Positions 1-6,784 of a stretch of DNA of 15,186 nucleotides are shown here, piece by piece (the stretch's first letter is position 1; the number at the start of each line of letters is the position of its first letter). Under the pieces are notes generated by a model. The model did not search any database, was not told the origin of the DNA, and saw nothing but the letters and a program-made list of their open reading frames with translations. The position numbers and the translations under genes were made by a program. Source of the stretch: an uncultured Parvibacter sp. (GTDB lineage: Bacteria; Actinomycetota; Coriobacteriia; Coriobacteriales; Eggerthellaceae); assembly GCA_910587945.1 (NCBI GenBank), contig CAJUNI010000031.1, positions 1 to 15,186 of the forward strand, read 5' to 3'.

Positions 1-559
1 CCTCAGGAGTGATGTCATAGCGACCATCGCGCGCCCAGCCAATATCGAGAGCCTGGCCTTCAATGGTACGCCGCGTCATATTAATAAGCTCAGTGACTAC
101 GCGCACTTTCGTAGCGTCATCAAGAGCCGGATCGTCCATAACCGTACCATTAACCAGCGACAACGCTAAGTCACCCATGTTGATGGCAAGACCCAAACCT
201 TCAGTCAGGTGCAAACAGGGTTCCCCACGACGCAGCTCCGCTTCGTCAGCGATATCGTCATGAATCAACGCAGCCGTATGGAAATGCTCAATAGCCGCTG
301 CGGCTGACGTGGCTTTTGCCATATCCCCACCTACCGCACGACAGGCAGCAAAACAAATAAGCGGCCGATGACGCTTGCCGCCATTCTGGCTATAGGAGAA
401 CAGCGGTCCATAGAGATAGGTATCCATATCAGGATGGCTTCCATGGGGAATATATTCGTTCAGCAAATCCCCCACACTATCGGCGTAGGAATCGAGGTAT
501 TCCTGAAAGCTCGTCGGGGGGTTTTCCACACTGGCAATGATTTGATTAATGTTCTTCAT
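1..559 (-). CDS. Polyprenyl diphosphate synthase, trans-type (3' part outside window)
   Basis: Translating the minus strand from ATG at 559 gives 186 residues, open to the window edge, so the C-terminal half is missing. The family condenses isopentenyl diphosphate with allylic diphosphates to make C15-C20 or longer isoprenoid chains. Seen: GGKRHRPL (residues 60-67), the first Asp-rich motif DDIAD (101-105) followed by RRG (110-112), NMGD (127-130) and the GQ/D element EGQALDI (167-173). These are the expected family motifs in the right order. The second Asp-rich motif lies beyond the edge, so chain length cannot be judged. The start is supported by GGAAAG about 6 bases upstream and by the usual family N-terminal length. 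The gene is separated from tRNA-Leu by a terminator, so it probably begins its own transcript. Confidence 0.93.
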   Translation of the reverse strand, partial: MKNINQIIASVENPPTSFQEYLDSYADSVGDLLNEYIPHGSHPDMDTYLYGPLFSYSQNGGKRHRPLICFAACRAVGGDMAKATSAAAAIEHFHTAALIHDDIADEAELRRGEPCLHLTEGLGLAINMGDLALSLVNGTVMDDPALDDATKVRVVTELINMTRRTIEGQALDIGWARDGRYDITPE

Positions 560-593
560 GAGCACTTTCCGGATGGAGGCGGACAATCCATGG

Positions 594-617
594 CTGGGAA
601 GAAGTTCTTCTTCCCAG
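594..617. repeat. Perfect 10-bp inverted repeat in the leader of the polyprenyl synthase gene
   Basis: CTGGGAAGAA (594-603) and TTCTTCCCAG (608-617) are perfect reverse complements around a 4-base loop. The element ends 35 bases before the ATG at 559. No T-run follows on either strand, so it does not look like a terminator. It could be an operator or a leader-RNA hairpin; the sequence cannot separate these. Confidence 0.6.
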
Positions 618-631
618 GCTCTAACAAATCA

Positions 632-665
632 ATAATGATACCACGAAGCCTTGAGCCAACCCCAA
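632..665 (-). promoter_or_regulatory. Possible promoter for the polyprenyl synthase gene
   Basis: On the minus strand, TTGGCT (plus 654-659) and CATTAT (plus 632-637) lie 16 bases apart. An overlapping pair is TTGGGG (660-665) and TATCAT (635-640), 19 bases apart. Matches to the sigma-70-type consensus are only partial. A promoter is expected here because a terminator lies just upstream at 746-771. Confidence 0.3.
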
Positions 666-745
666 GCGTTAGGCACCCGTGGAGCAAGTGCACAAACTTT
701 TTGAAATCTCGCTCACAGCGGGGTTTCATCATGGGCATCAGAATG

Positions 746-771
746 AAAAAGCGCCCCCGAAGGAAGCGCTT
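746..771 (-). terminator. Rho-independent terminator after tRNA-Leu
   Basis: The minus strand reads AAGCGCTTCC, a 3-base loop, then GGGGGCGCTT, which can form a 10-bp stem (two U-G pairs) followed by a five-base T-run at 750-746. It starts 11 bases after the encoded CCA of tRNA-Leu and ends any transcript from the tRNA or from ppx. Confidence 0.88.
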
Positions 772-781
772 CTAAATGCAA

Positions 782-866
782 TGGTAGGGGCGGTGGGACT
801 CGAACCCACAAGCCTCGCGGCGGCGGATTTTAAGTCCGCTGCGTCTGCCAATTCCGCCACACCCCC
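782..866 (-). tRNA. tRNA-Leu, anticodon UAA
   Basis: The minus strand folds as an 85-base class II tRNA. The acceptor GGGGGTG pairs with CGCCCCT (G1-U72 and U6-G67 are wobbles). U8 and a D-arm containing TTGGCAGA follow. The anticodon stem GCGGA/TCCGC holds loop CTTAAAA with TAA at plus 830-832. A long variable arm and the T-arm GTGGG-TTCGAGT-CCCAC come next, and CCA is encoded at 784-782. TAA reads UUA and, by wobble, UUG leucine codons. The long variable arm and A73 agree with leucine identity. Confidence 0.97.
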
Positions 867-879
867 ACGCAAGGGCACC

Positions 880-907
880 ATAGTATCACAGAAATGAAAT
901 TTGTCTT
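880..907 (-). promoter_or_regulatory. Probable promoter of tRNA-Leu
   Basis: On the minus strand, AAGACA (plus 902-907) is followed after 16 bases by TACTAT (plus 880-885), with the extended -10 element TGA directly before it (plus 886-888). The start point would fall around 873, some 7 bases before the mature 5' end at 866. The -35 box overlaps the ppx stop codon. Confidence 0.5.
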
Positions 908-1857
908 TAGCTATGTTCGGCAGCGGTCAACGTCATGCCATCAAGAATGTCCGCTTCGCTCACCGTGAATGTTTCTTGGGCAGCCAAATCCATTACAACC
1001 CCCAAAATGACCATGCCAGCCACAATCACCGGAGCCCGTCCCGGATCAAGTCCAACCACCGCCCGTCGTTGCTCAAGCGGAAGCGAACCCAGCTGCTGCT
1101 CAAGGTCTGCCACGTCCTGGCGCAGCACGGTAGCTTTATGGACCAATGCACTGTCATAGCGCTCCATGGCTTCACGAACGGAGACCACGGTCGTAGCCGT
1201 CCCCGCCACCGCCACTAAGCGCTCGGTCATCGCCAGTTGCTCTTGATGCTCGGTAAAGAATGGCTCCATCATGGTCCGTGCCCAGTCCCGGGCGGCTTCC
1301 ATCTCTTCTGGTCGGGGAGGATCGCTCAGAAAAAAGCGCTCAGTCATACGCCGACAGCCCACATCAAAGGACCGGCTAAACACCGGCAATCCTCCGGCAG
1401 GTCCCCAAGCTACCTCAGTGGAACCGCCCCCGATATCCACCATGAGAATGGTCTCTCCCGTAAATGCGCTTCCAGCTCCCAGAAACGACAAGCCCGCTTC
1501 CCGGGAGCCCGGAATAATCGTAAGGGGAAGTCCATGGGCAGCCAGAGCCTCAATAAAGTCTGCACCATTTTCTGCATCGCGGGCCGCCGAGGTGGCCAAA
1601 GCGATGGTGGTCAGGGGTTCCTCCCCTTCTTGGTAGGAGTCGCGGACCACCAGATAGCGATCTATAGCCGAAAGCACGCGTTCGATGGCATCAGGACGCA
1701 GACGGCCGGTAGCATCCACCCCTTCGCCTAAATTGCAGATGGTGTATTCCTTGGCAAGCTCGGTCAACGTACCCGCCGCATCCACATCAGCCACGAGCAT
1801 ACGACAAGTGACCGTCCCAATATCGATAGCAGCATACCTACCCGGTTGGTATTTCAT
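907..1857 (-). CDS. ppx: Ppx/GppA family phosphatase (exopolyphosphatase or pppGpp phosphohydrolase)
   Basis: The product has 316 residues and the two-lobed ASKHA (sugar kinase/Hsp70/actin) fold of the Ppx/GppA family, which hydrolyses terminal phosphates of polyphosphate or of pppGpp. Seen: the phosphate-1 loop AIDIGTVTCRM (residues 10-20), ATSAARDAEN (88-97), the segment containing Glu120, which aligns with the catalytic Glu of E. coli Ppx, and phosphate-2 VDIGGGSTE (140-148). The length matches short actinobacterial Ppx proteins without the C-terminal HD-like domain. I place the start at 1857 rather than 1887 because AAAGGAG lies 8 bases upstream of it and the homologous N-terminus begins there. 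Polyphosphate and pppGpp activity cannot be told apart by sequence. It follows the DivIC-like gene by 100 bases on the same strand. Confidence 0.9.
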   Translation of the reverse strand: MKYQPGRYAAIDIGTVTCRMLVADVDAAGTLTELAKEYTICNLGEGVDATGRLRPDAIERVLSAIDRYLVVRDSYQEGEEPLTTIALATSAARDAENGADFIEALAAHGLPLTIIPGSREAGLSFLGAGSAFTGETILMVDIGGGSTEVAWGPAGGLPVFSRSFDVGCRRMTERFFLSDPPRPEEMEAARDWARTMMEPFFTEHQEQLAMTERLVAVAGTATTVVSVREAMERYDSALVHKATVLRQDVADLEQQLGSLPLEQRRAVVGLDPGRAPVIVAGMVILGVVMDLAAQETFTVSEADILDGMTLTAAEHS

Positions 1858-1957
1858 CGGCGCAGCTCCTTTCACCGTTAGGCGCAAGAATATACCCCAC
1901 CGAGCCCCGCTCGCCGGGGGAATCTCCGTGCGTTACCCAATGACAAACAATGCTGAA

Positions 1958-2950
1958 TTATTCGACTCCGAACAAGGGGTCTAAGACGCCGGAATACCAG
2001 GTATCGGGGGGCTCAATGTCGCTCGAGACGATATTCGCCTGAAAGCCCGAGGCTTCTTCTGTCTCAATACCGGAAACATTTACCGGGTTTTCCCCGGGCA
2101 TAACCCAGCCAAATTGCATCCGGGCCGCATCCTCAATGCCCTCAGAGCTCTTGAGGTAGTCCACGCTTGAGGCCAATGCTTCATTGCGAGCTACAACAGT
2201 GTCGTATTCCAACTGAAGGCGATCACGCTCACGCAGTTCCTGATAGCACTGCTGAGCCGGGCTATAGAGGAAGAGACAGGCTCCCACCAAGCAAGCAGCG
2301 ACTACCGCCAAGCGCAAGCCATGGGCGCGCAGTCCTGAGAACGGACGCTTTGCTTTGGTGAGGGCGGACGCGCCAGAACGACCTGCAGAAGACCCCTGCA
2401 TACGGGATGCTTTTTTGTGGGAGCGCCCCATCTGCCCTTCATAGACCGCGGCACGCGGAGCCCCTTCGGTCGGGGCCGCTGGTTCGGCCGCATAGGCGCG
2501 ATCAAACTGCTTGTCGGCCTTCGCTTTCGCCCCGGCCTTCTTGCGCTTTTCGCGCTGAGCTACCAGCTCATCGATGAAGGAACGCGAGGTGGTTTCTTCG
2601 GCGGCATTGCGAGAGGTCTTGGGGCCTTGGGCGCTGGCACTCCGCGATGAGGAACGGCTAGAGGCCTTGCGGCCCGCACTCCGCCCGGCCGCTGATGAAC
2701 TACCCCGCTGAGTCCGCTGAGACGAAGGAGCTGCTTTTTTAGAGCCCGAACTCTTTTGTCGGGAATTCCGCTGGCTTGCAGCCTGAGCATTCCCAGCGCC
2801 TCCGCGTGAACGCGTAGAGCGGCTTGAAGTTTGAGAAGATGAAGAAGAGGAACGACGAGAAGAAGCCGGCGAACCTTGGCCGGCTTTCGTGCGTGTGCGG
2901 CTTTGAGCCTGCACGTCGTCAAAGGACACAATGTGTGATGCGCGATTCAT
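1958..2950 (-). CDS. DivIC/FtsB-type septum formation protein with long basic N-terminus
   Basis: The product has 330 residues. The C-terminal third has the DivIC/FtsB layout: one membrane helix (about 212-229), then a coiled coil (about 232-266), then a short conserved tail with ARMQFGWVMPGE (275-286). Such proteins form the FtsL-FtsB/DivIC-FtsQ complex that activates septal wall synthesis, with the coiled coil outside the membrane. Residues 1-210 would be cytoplasmic and are very rich in Ser, Arg, Lys, Ala and Gln, with low complexity to about residue 115. Typical family members have about 100-200 residues, so this extension is unusual. The start at 2950 has AAGGGG about 8 bases upstream. 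Its place before ppx is common in actinobacteria. The low-complexity part gives little evidence of function. Confidence 0.82.
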   Translation of the reverse strand: MNRASHIVSFDDVQAQSRTRTKAGQGSPASSRRSSSSSSQTSSRSTRSRGGAGNAQAASQRNSRQKSSGSKKAAPSSQRTQRGSSSAAGRSAGRKASSRSSSRSASAQGPKTSRNAAEETTSRSFIDELVAQREKRKKAGAKAKADKQFDRAYAAEPAAPTEGAPRAAVYEGQMGRSHKKASRMQGSSAGRSGASALTKAKRPFSGLRAHGLRLAVVAACLVGACLFLYSPAQQCYQELRERDRLQLEYDTVVARNEALASSVDYLKSSEGIEDAARMQFGWVMPGENPVNVSGIETEEASGFQANIVSSDIEPPDTWYSGVLDPLFGVE

Positions 2951-3010
2951 GAACGGCGCCCCTTCTGCATGGAGTGTGTTTAAGCAATAGTGACAACAGA
3001 AGCGTTATTC

Positions 3011-3019
3011 AGAATAGCA
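3011..3019 (-). promoter_or_regulatory. Possible extended -10 promoter for the DivIC-like gene
   Basis: On the minus strand, TGC-TATTCT (plus 3011-3019) resembles an extended -10 element, placed about 60 bases before the ATG at 2950. There is no convincing -35 box. A small 6-bp hairpin CCCTCC/GGAGGG at 3028-3042 lies just upstream. The rest of the 167-base gap holds nothing else I can support. Confidence 0.25.
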
Positions 3020-3117
3020 CAGCTTATCCCTCCCGAGGAGGGCTTCACCGGTGCTCCATCACCAAACTGCCACTCTACGGCAACGGAGCAGGAATAGTGC
3101 GAAGGAAGATAAAGTGC

Positions 3118-3498
3118 CTAGAGCTCTAAGCTCTCTACATAGGCAAACCAGCGCTCGAAGGAATCATCACTGATGGCATGCTCCATCAGGCAGGCCTCGC
3201 GGTCGGCCTGCTCATCGGGAATACCGATGGCTTTGGTGAGGAAGAGTACGAGCATCTGGTGGCGATCCAGCACCGAGCGGCCGTAGTCATAGCCTTCTTG
3301 GGTGAGGGTAATATCGCCATAATAGGGCTTATCCACAAAGCCCCGTTCTTTCAAAACAGAGACGGCTTTATTCACGGAAGCCTTGGAAACGCCCAGTTTT
3401 TCTGCAACATCAACGGAGCGAATAGGGGTGTCAGGATCGGCCCCTAACATAACCATCGCTTCCAGATAATCCTCGTGTGATTCGGACATTTTCTCCAT
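3118..3498 (-). CDS. DtxR/IdeR-type metal-dependent transcriptional repressor
   Basis: The product has 126 residues: an N-terminal winged helix (about 1-68; recognition helix around SKASVNKAVSVLKERG, 38-53) and the dimerisation/metal-binding domain, with no C-terminal SH3 domain. Metal ligands can be placed by family alignment. His80 and the CxxEH motif Cys103-Glu106-His107 match the iron-type site of DtxR (Cys102, Glu105, His106). Asp10 sits where DtxR has Met10 and MntR has Asp8. Iron sensing is therefore favoured over manganese, consistent with its place as the last gene after feoB. The start at 3498 has AAAGGAGG 6 bases upstream; Met4 is a weaker alternative. It probably represses the feo genes when Fe2+ is plentiful. 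Confidence 0.9.
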   Translation of the reverse strand: MEKMSESHEDYLEAMVMLGADPDTPIRSVDVAEKLGVSKASVNKAVSVLKERGFVDKPYYGDITLTQEGYDYGRSVLDRHQMLVLFLTKAIGIPDEQADREACLMEHAISDDSFERWFAYVESLEL

Positions 3499-3578
3499 GG
3501 CGTTCCTCCTTTGTGTGGAGCCATGGTACCACAGTGCCGACTCCCGCCAACCGGTGTCTCAGAAGCTGTAACCAGGGC

Positions 3579-3908
3579 TTAGCGAGAGCTTCGAGGCGCC
3601 GGCGCTGAAGGCGGACAAGCCTTGTTCAACGACTCCGCCATGGCACAAGCTGGACAGGAGGTAGCGGGTGTAACGCCTGCTGCGGTAGCGCCACGCTCCC
3701 CCGACTCTCCCCCGGGTGCGCCTAATCCCGCGTTGTTCATTCCCCCGCAGCCCGCACAACCAGCACAGGAAGACGAGCCCTTCGTTTTGCCATCCCCATG
3801 ACAGTCACAGAGACCACGCCGCGTGAGGCGTCGAATAGCCAGCACTGCCAATGCAGCAATGATGAGCAATAGGACGATCGTGGAGGGGGTCATCGTAAGT
3901 TCCTGCAT
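3579..3908 (-). CDS. FeoB-associated Cys-rich membrane protein
   Basis: The product has 109 residues: one N-terminal membrane helix (about 9-26), a basic RRLTRRG stop (26-32), then a cytoplasmic Cys-rich segment with CDC (34-36) and CAGCAGC (48-54). A low-complexity stretch rich in Gly, Ala, Ser and Pro follows, with further Cys at 85, 88 and 98. The first half matches the small FeoB-associated Cys-rich membrane protein family, which follows feoB in many Gram-positive bacteria. Its role is unproven; iron handling at the FeoB exit or Fe-S binding are proposals. Most family members are about 50-70 residues, so the tail after residue 60 is extra. The start may be 3908 or Met6 at 3893; both have weak SD sequences. 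Confidence 0.82.
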   Translation of the reverse strand: MQELTMTPSTIVLLLIIAALAVLAIRRLTRRGLCDCHGDGKTKGSSSCAGCAGCGGMNNAGLGAPGGESGERGATAAGVTPATSCPACAMAESLNKACPPSAPAPRSSR

Positions 3909-3933
3909 GGGAATTGCCTTTCAGCGGAAGAGG

Positions 3934-3971
3934 AGAAGGATGCCGGGCCCCTCAGAGCCCAGCACCCTTCT
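3934..3971 (-). other. Long hairpin just after the feoB stop codon
   Basis: On the minus strand, 17 bases (3971-3955) pair fully, with U-G wobbles, with 3950-3934 around the loop TGAG. It begins 9 bases after the feoB stop and ends 25 bases before the next start. No U-tract follows, only a pyrimidine-rich stretch. It could be a leaky terminator lowering expression of the downstream genes, or an RNA-stability element protecting feoB mRNA. Confidence 0.7.
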
Positions 3972-3980
3972 TACTACTTG

Positions 3981-6515
3981 TTAGGCGGCGTTTTCTGCCG
4001 CAGAGGTTGAGAGCGCACGATCGCGCTTAGAAGCACTCGGACGGAAGAGCAGGTAGAGCATGCCGGCTGCTACCACAATGGCCGCCACCGTGCCTACACC
4101 AAAGCTGGCTTCGCCGGTGACCAGGCCACCGAATTGGTAAATCATGAGACCAACGCACCAGGCGAAAATCGTCATGTAGCCAATGGCTGCCCAAGTCCAT
4201 TTCGCCGACATCATCTGACGACGAATGGTGCCGATAGCCGCAAAGCAGGGAGCGCAGAGCAGGTTGAAGGCGCAGAAGGCCATGATTGTTGCGCTGCCGC
4301 CGCCCAGCATAAGAGCGAAGGAGGACCACAAAGACGGATCGGTTTCGCCAATCTCTTCGCCTAGGCTGGTGATAACACCCACCGTGGCCACCACGTTTTC
4401 TTTGGCCACCAGGCCCGTGATAGAGGTAACCGTAGACTCCCAGTTGCCAAAGCCCAGGGGTACAAAAATCCACGCCAAGAGATTGCCCAGGCCTGCCATG
4501 ATGGAGTACTGAATGTAGTCATCCACTTCCGGATCCAGCAGACCAAACTGACCCTCATAGACACCGAAGTTCAAGAGGAACCAAATCACCATGGAGCTCA
4601 GGAAGATGATGGTACCGGCTTTTACCACATAGCTCTTTACACGCTCCCACATGGACAGCAATACATTCTTGACCGTAGGTACGTGGTACTGCGGAAGCTC
4701 CATAATGAAGGGAGCCGCTTCTCCTGCAAATGCCTTGAACTTGCGCAGCATGATACAGGACAAAATGATGGCAGCCAGGCCTAAGAAGTAGAACAGCGGG
4801 GCTACCCACCAGGTGGCTTCATAATCGCCACCAGCAAGGGCACCAAAGACCAGCGCAATAATCGGAAGCTTTGCGCCACAGGGAATCATCGTGGTAGTCA
4901 TGATGGTCATGCGGCGATCTTTTTCGTTCTCAATGGTTTTGGTGGCCATAACTGCCGGCACACCACAACCAGAAGCAATGAGCATCGGAATGAAAGACTT
5001 GCCCGACAGGCCAAAGCGGCGGAATACGCGGTCCATAATGAAGGCAACGCGCGCCATGTAGCCGCAGCCCTCCAGAATACCCAACAGGATGAACAACACG
5101 ATCAACTGCGGGATAAAGCCAATAACCGCACCTACACCAGCAATAATGCCATCGAGGATGAGGGACTGGACCCAGGGAGCCGCGTCAATGGCTTCAAGCC
5201 AGCCACCCACAACTACCGGGACACCGACATGGTAGAACCCGTAGTCCGCCGGATCCGGCTCTTCGGCCTCGAGGGCCTGGGCGAAGGCGGCAGCGTTCAC
5301 CGTCTCAATGGCAACCTCGCCGGTTTCCTCGTCTTCTAGCTCGAGCTCACCAGTTACCCCCGCACTATCGGCGGCGTAGATAAAGTTCTCGATGATTTCT
5401 TCGTCTTCGACCGTCGGTTCTTCAGCACTCAGGGCTGCCATGAAGCTCTCGCCATCAAGGCCATCTTCCTCAGCTGCCGCTACATAGGCCTCAATTTGAG
5501 CTTGATAGCCTTCAAACTCTTCGACATCAGCGTCGTATTGCTCGGTGCCGGTGTAGAGCCAGCCATCACCAAACAGACCATCGTTCGCCCAATCCGTCAC
5601 CAAGGTACCAACCGTGGTAATTGAGATGTAGTAGACCAAGGTCATGATGACAATGAAGATGGGAATACCCAAAATACGGTTGGTCACTACTCGGTCGATC
5701 TTTTGGGTGGTCGTCATGGATTTGGGCGAGCGTTTCATGCAACGATCGCAGACATCGGTGATGTTGCGATAGCGCTCGTCAGTAATGATCGATTCTGCAT
5801 CGTCGTCTTGGTCTTCTTCCACCGCTTCCCGAATAGCTGCGATCCGGGAAAGGTCTGCAGCCGGAAGATTTAGGGCATCGATGGTTACCTGTTCGCCTTC
5901 AAACAATTTAATAGCATACCAACGGGCATTGCGCGGGTTCACCCGATTCCCCAAGATATCGATGATGCTAGCCAGCGCAGACTCCACATCGTTGGTAAAC
6001 CGCAGCTGATCCGCCGGAGCGCTTTGAGAAGCCGCAGCCTTTTGGGCCGTCTCAATCACGTCCGCCATACCGCGGCCTTTAAGAGCCGAGGTTTCTACAA
6101 TGGGACAGCCCAACTCACGCGAGAGTTTTTCAACATCGATGACGTCGCCATTCTTTTCTACCAAGTCCATCATATTCAGGGCAATCACTACAGGAATGCC
6201 CAGATTCAGCACTTGGGTGGTGAGATACAGATTGCGTTCAAGATTGGTGGCGTCGACGATGTTTATCACTACGTTAGGCGTACCACTCATCAGGTAATCG
6301 CGCGTAACAATTTCCTCCGGAGAATAGGGCGAAAGCGAATAGACGCCCGGAAGGTCAGTGACCGTAATCTCCTTATTTTTGGTATAGGTGCCTTCCTTTT
6401 TCTCCACGGTCACACCGGGCCAGTTACCAACGTATTGGTTGGCGCCAGTAAGATCGTTGAACATGGTTGTCTTGCCGCAATTAGGATTGCCGACAAGAGC
6501 GATGTTGGTGCTCAT
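3981..6515 (-). CDS. feoB: FeoB ferrous iron transporter, with a large acidic insert
   Basis: The product has 844 residues. The N-terminal G domain carries G1 GNPNCGKTT (9-17), G2 around GVTVE (34-38), G3 DLPG (54-57), G4 NMMD (114-117) and G5 SAL (143-145). A helical GDI-like segment follows to about 275, then a polytopic membrane domain. Within it SGCGVPA (515-521), IPCGAKLP (544-551) and the later NWES and KENVVATVGV elements are the conserved gate/permease motifs. FeoB imports Fe2+ driven or gated by GTP binding. Between the first membrane helix (about 283-303) and the next conserved segment (ILDGIIAGVGAV, 453-464) there is an acidic stretch, about 313-428, that standard FeoB proteins lack. 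I choose 6515 over 6566 because the G1 motif should lie close to the N-terminus and an AAAGGA lies 7 bases upstream. Two FeoA genes precede it; its Cys-rich partner and repressor follow. Confidence 0.97.
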   Translation of the reverse strand: MSTNIALVGNPNCGKTTMFNDLTGANQYVGNWPGVTVEKKEGTYTKNKEITVTDLPGVYSLSPYSPEEIVTRDYLMSGTPNVVINIVDATNLERNLYLTTQVLNLGIPVVIALNMMDLVEKNGDVIDVEKLSRELGCPIVETSALKGRGMADVIETAQKAAASQSAPADQLRFTNDVESALASIIDILGNRVNPRNARWYAIKLFEGEQVTIDALNLPAADLSRIAAIREAVEEDQDDDAESIITDERYRNITDVCDRCMKRSPKSMTTTQKIDRVVTNRILGIPIFIVIMTLVYYISITTVGTLVTDWANDGLFGDGWLYTGTEQYDADVEEFEGYQAQIEAYVAAAEEDGLDGESFMAALSAEEPTVEDEEIIENFIYAADSAGVTGELELEDEETGEVAIETVNAAAFAQALEAEEPDPADYGFYHVGVPVVVGGWLEAIDAAPWVQSLILDGIIAGVGAVIGFIPQLIVLFILLGILEGCGYMARVAFIMDRVFRRFGLSGKSFIPMLIASGCGVPAVMATKTIENEKDRRMTIMTTTMIPCGAKLPIIALVFGALAGGDYEATWWVAPLFYFLGLAAIILSCIMLRKFKAFAGEAAPFIMELPQYHVPTVKNVLLSMWERVKSYVVKAGTIIFLSSMVIWFLLNFGVYEGQFGLLDPEVDDYIQYSIMAGLGNLLAWIFVPLGFGNWESTVTSITGLVAKENVVATVGVITSLGEEIGETDPSLWSSFALMLGGGSATIMAFCAFNLLCAPCFAAIGTIRRQMMSAKWTWAAIGYMTIFAWCVGLMIYQFGGLVTGEASFGVGTVAAIVVAAGMLYLLFRPSASKRDRALSTSAAENAA

Positions 6516-6567
6516 GAACCATTCCTTTCCTTTGAGAAGCGCCCGGGCTCGGCTCTGGCACTTCACC

Positions 6568-6623
6568 GGACATCTCCAAGCGAGGTTTCTACGTCCTCAG
6601 CTTTCTCCCTCTCTACGATGTCC
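6568..6623 (-). other. Two-part hairpin in the feoB leader
   Basis: GGACATC (6568-6574) pairs perfectly with GATGTCC (6617-6623). Inside it, AAGCGAGG (6578-6585) pairs with CCTC-A-GCTT (6595-6603), leaving one bulged base. The element lies 53 bases before the feoB ATG. It may be an RNA structure controlling feoB translation or processing. I do not recognise it as a known riboswitch. Confidence 0.5.
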
Positions 6624-6650
6624 TGGGATTTCCTTTTCCTTTCCGCAGGG

Positions 6651-6674
6651 CTTTGATCAGTCGGTCAATCAAAG
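6651..6674. repeat. Inverted repeat between feoA and feoB
   Basis: CTTTGAT (6651-6657) and ATCAAAG (6668-6674) are perfect inverted arms with a 10-base spacer. No T-run follows on either strand. The size and A/T-ended arms suit a protein-binding site. Next to it, minus-strand GTTAGCGTAGGG (plus 6678-6689) resembles half of a DtxR/IdeR box, but the match is weak. Confidence 0.45.
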
Positions 6675-6746
6675 TTTCCCTACGCTAACTCTCAGGGCTA
6701 AAAAATGACGCTGCTGCGCCGTGTTTCTACCCTCTTTTTTGGAGTC

Positions 6747-6777
6747 GTTCCTGCGGGTGAGGGTCTGCGCAGGGACG
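6747..6777 (-). other. Hairpin after the feoA stop codon, without U-tract
   Basis: CCTGCG (6750-6755) and CGCAGG (6768-6773) pair with a 12-base loop, and CGT/ACG extends the stem past one mismatch. It starts 8 bases after the feoA stop. On the transcribed strand it is followed by an A-run, not a U-tract, so it is more likely a processing or stability element than a terminator. The rest of the 269-base feoA-feoB gap holds the inverted repeat at 6651-6674 and the leader hairpin at 6568-6623. Confidence 0.45.
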
Positions 6778-6784
6778 CTACCTT

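Noticed and set aside
782..866. G1-U72 wobble at the tRNA-Leu acceptor end as an anomaly
   Set aside because: As I recall, E. coli tRNA-Leu(UAA) has the same pair, and the rest of the molecule is regular.
782..866. tRNA-Leu as an integration site for a mobile element
   Set aside because: There is no integrase gene, no repeated 3' tRNA segment elsewhere in the window, and the flanking genes are housekeeping.
2610..2900. Ser/Arg-rich part of the DivIC-like gene as a frameshifted or non-coding tract
   Set aside because: The frame stays open through to the membrane helix and coiled coil, and the start has an SD, so it reads as a real low-complexity extension.
6024..6656. Plus-strand frame of 210 codons opposite feoB
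   Set aside because: It lies antisense to the conserved G domain of FeoB, has no recognisable motif and no SD, and its sequence is explained by codon bias of the real gene.
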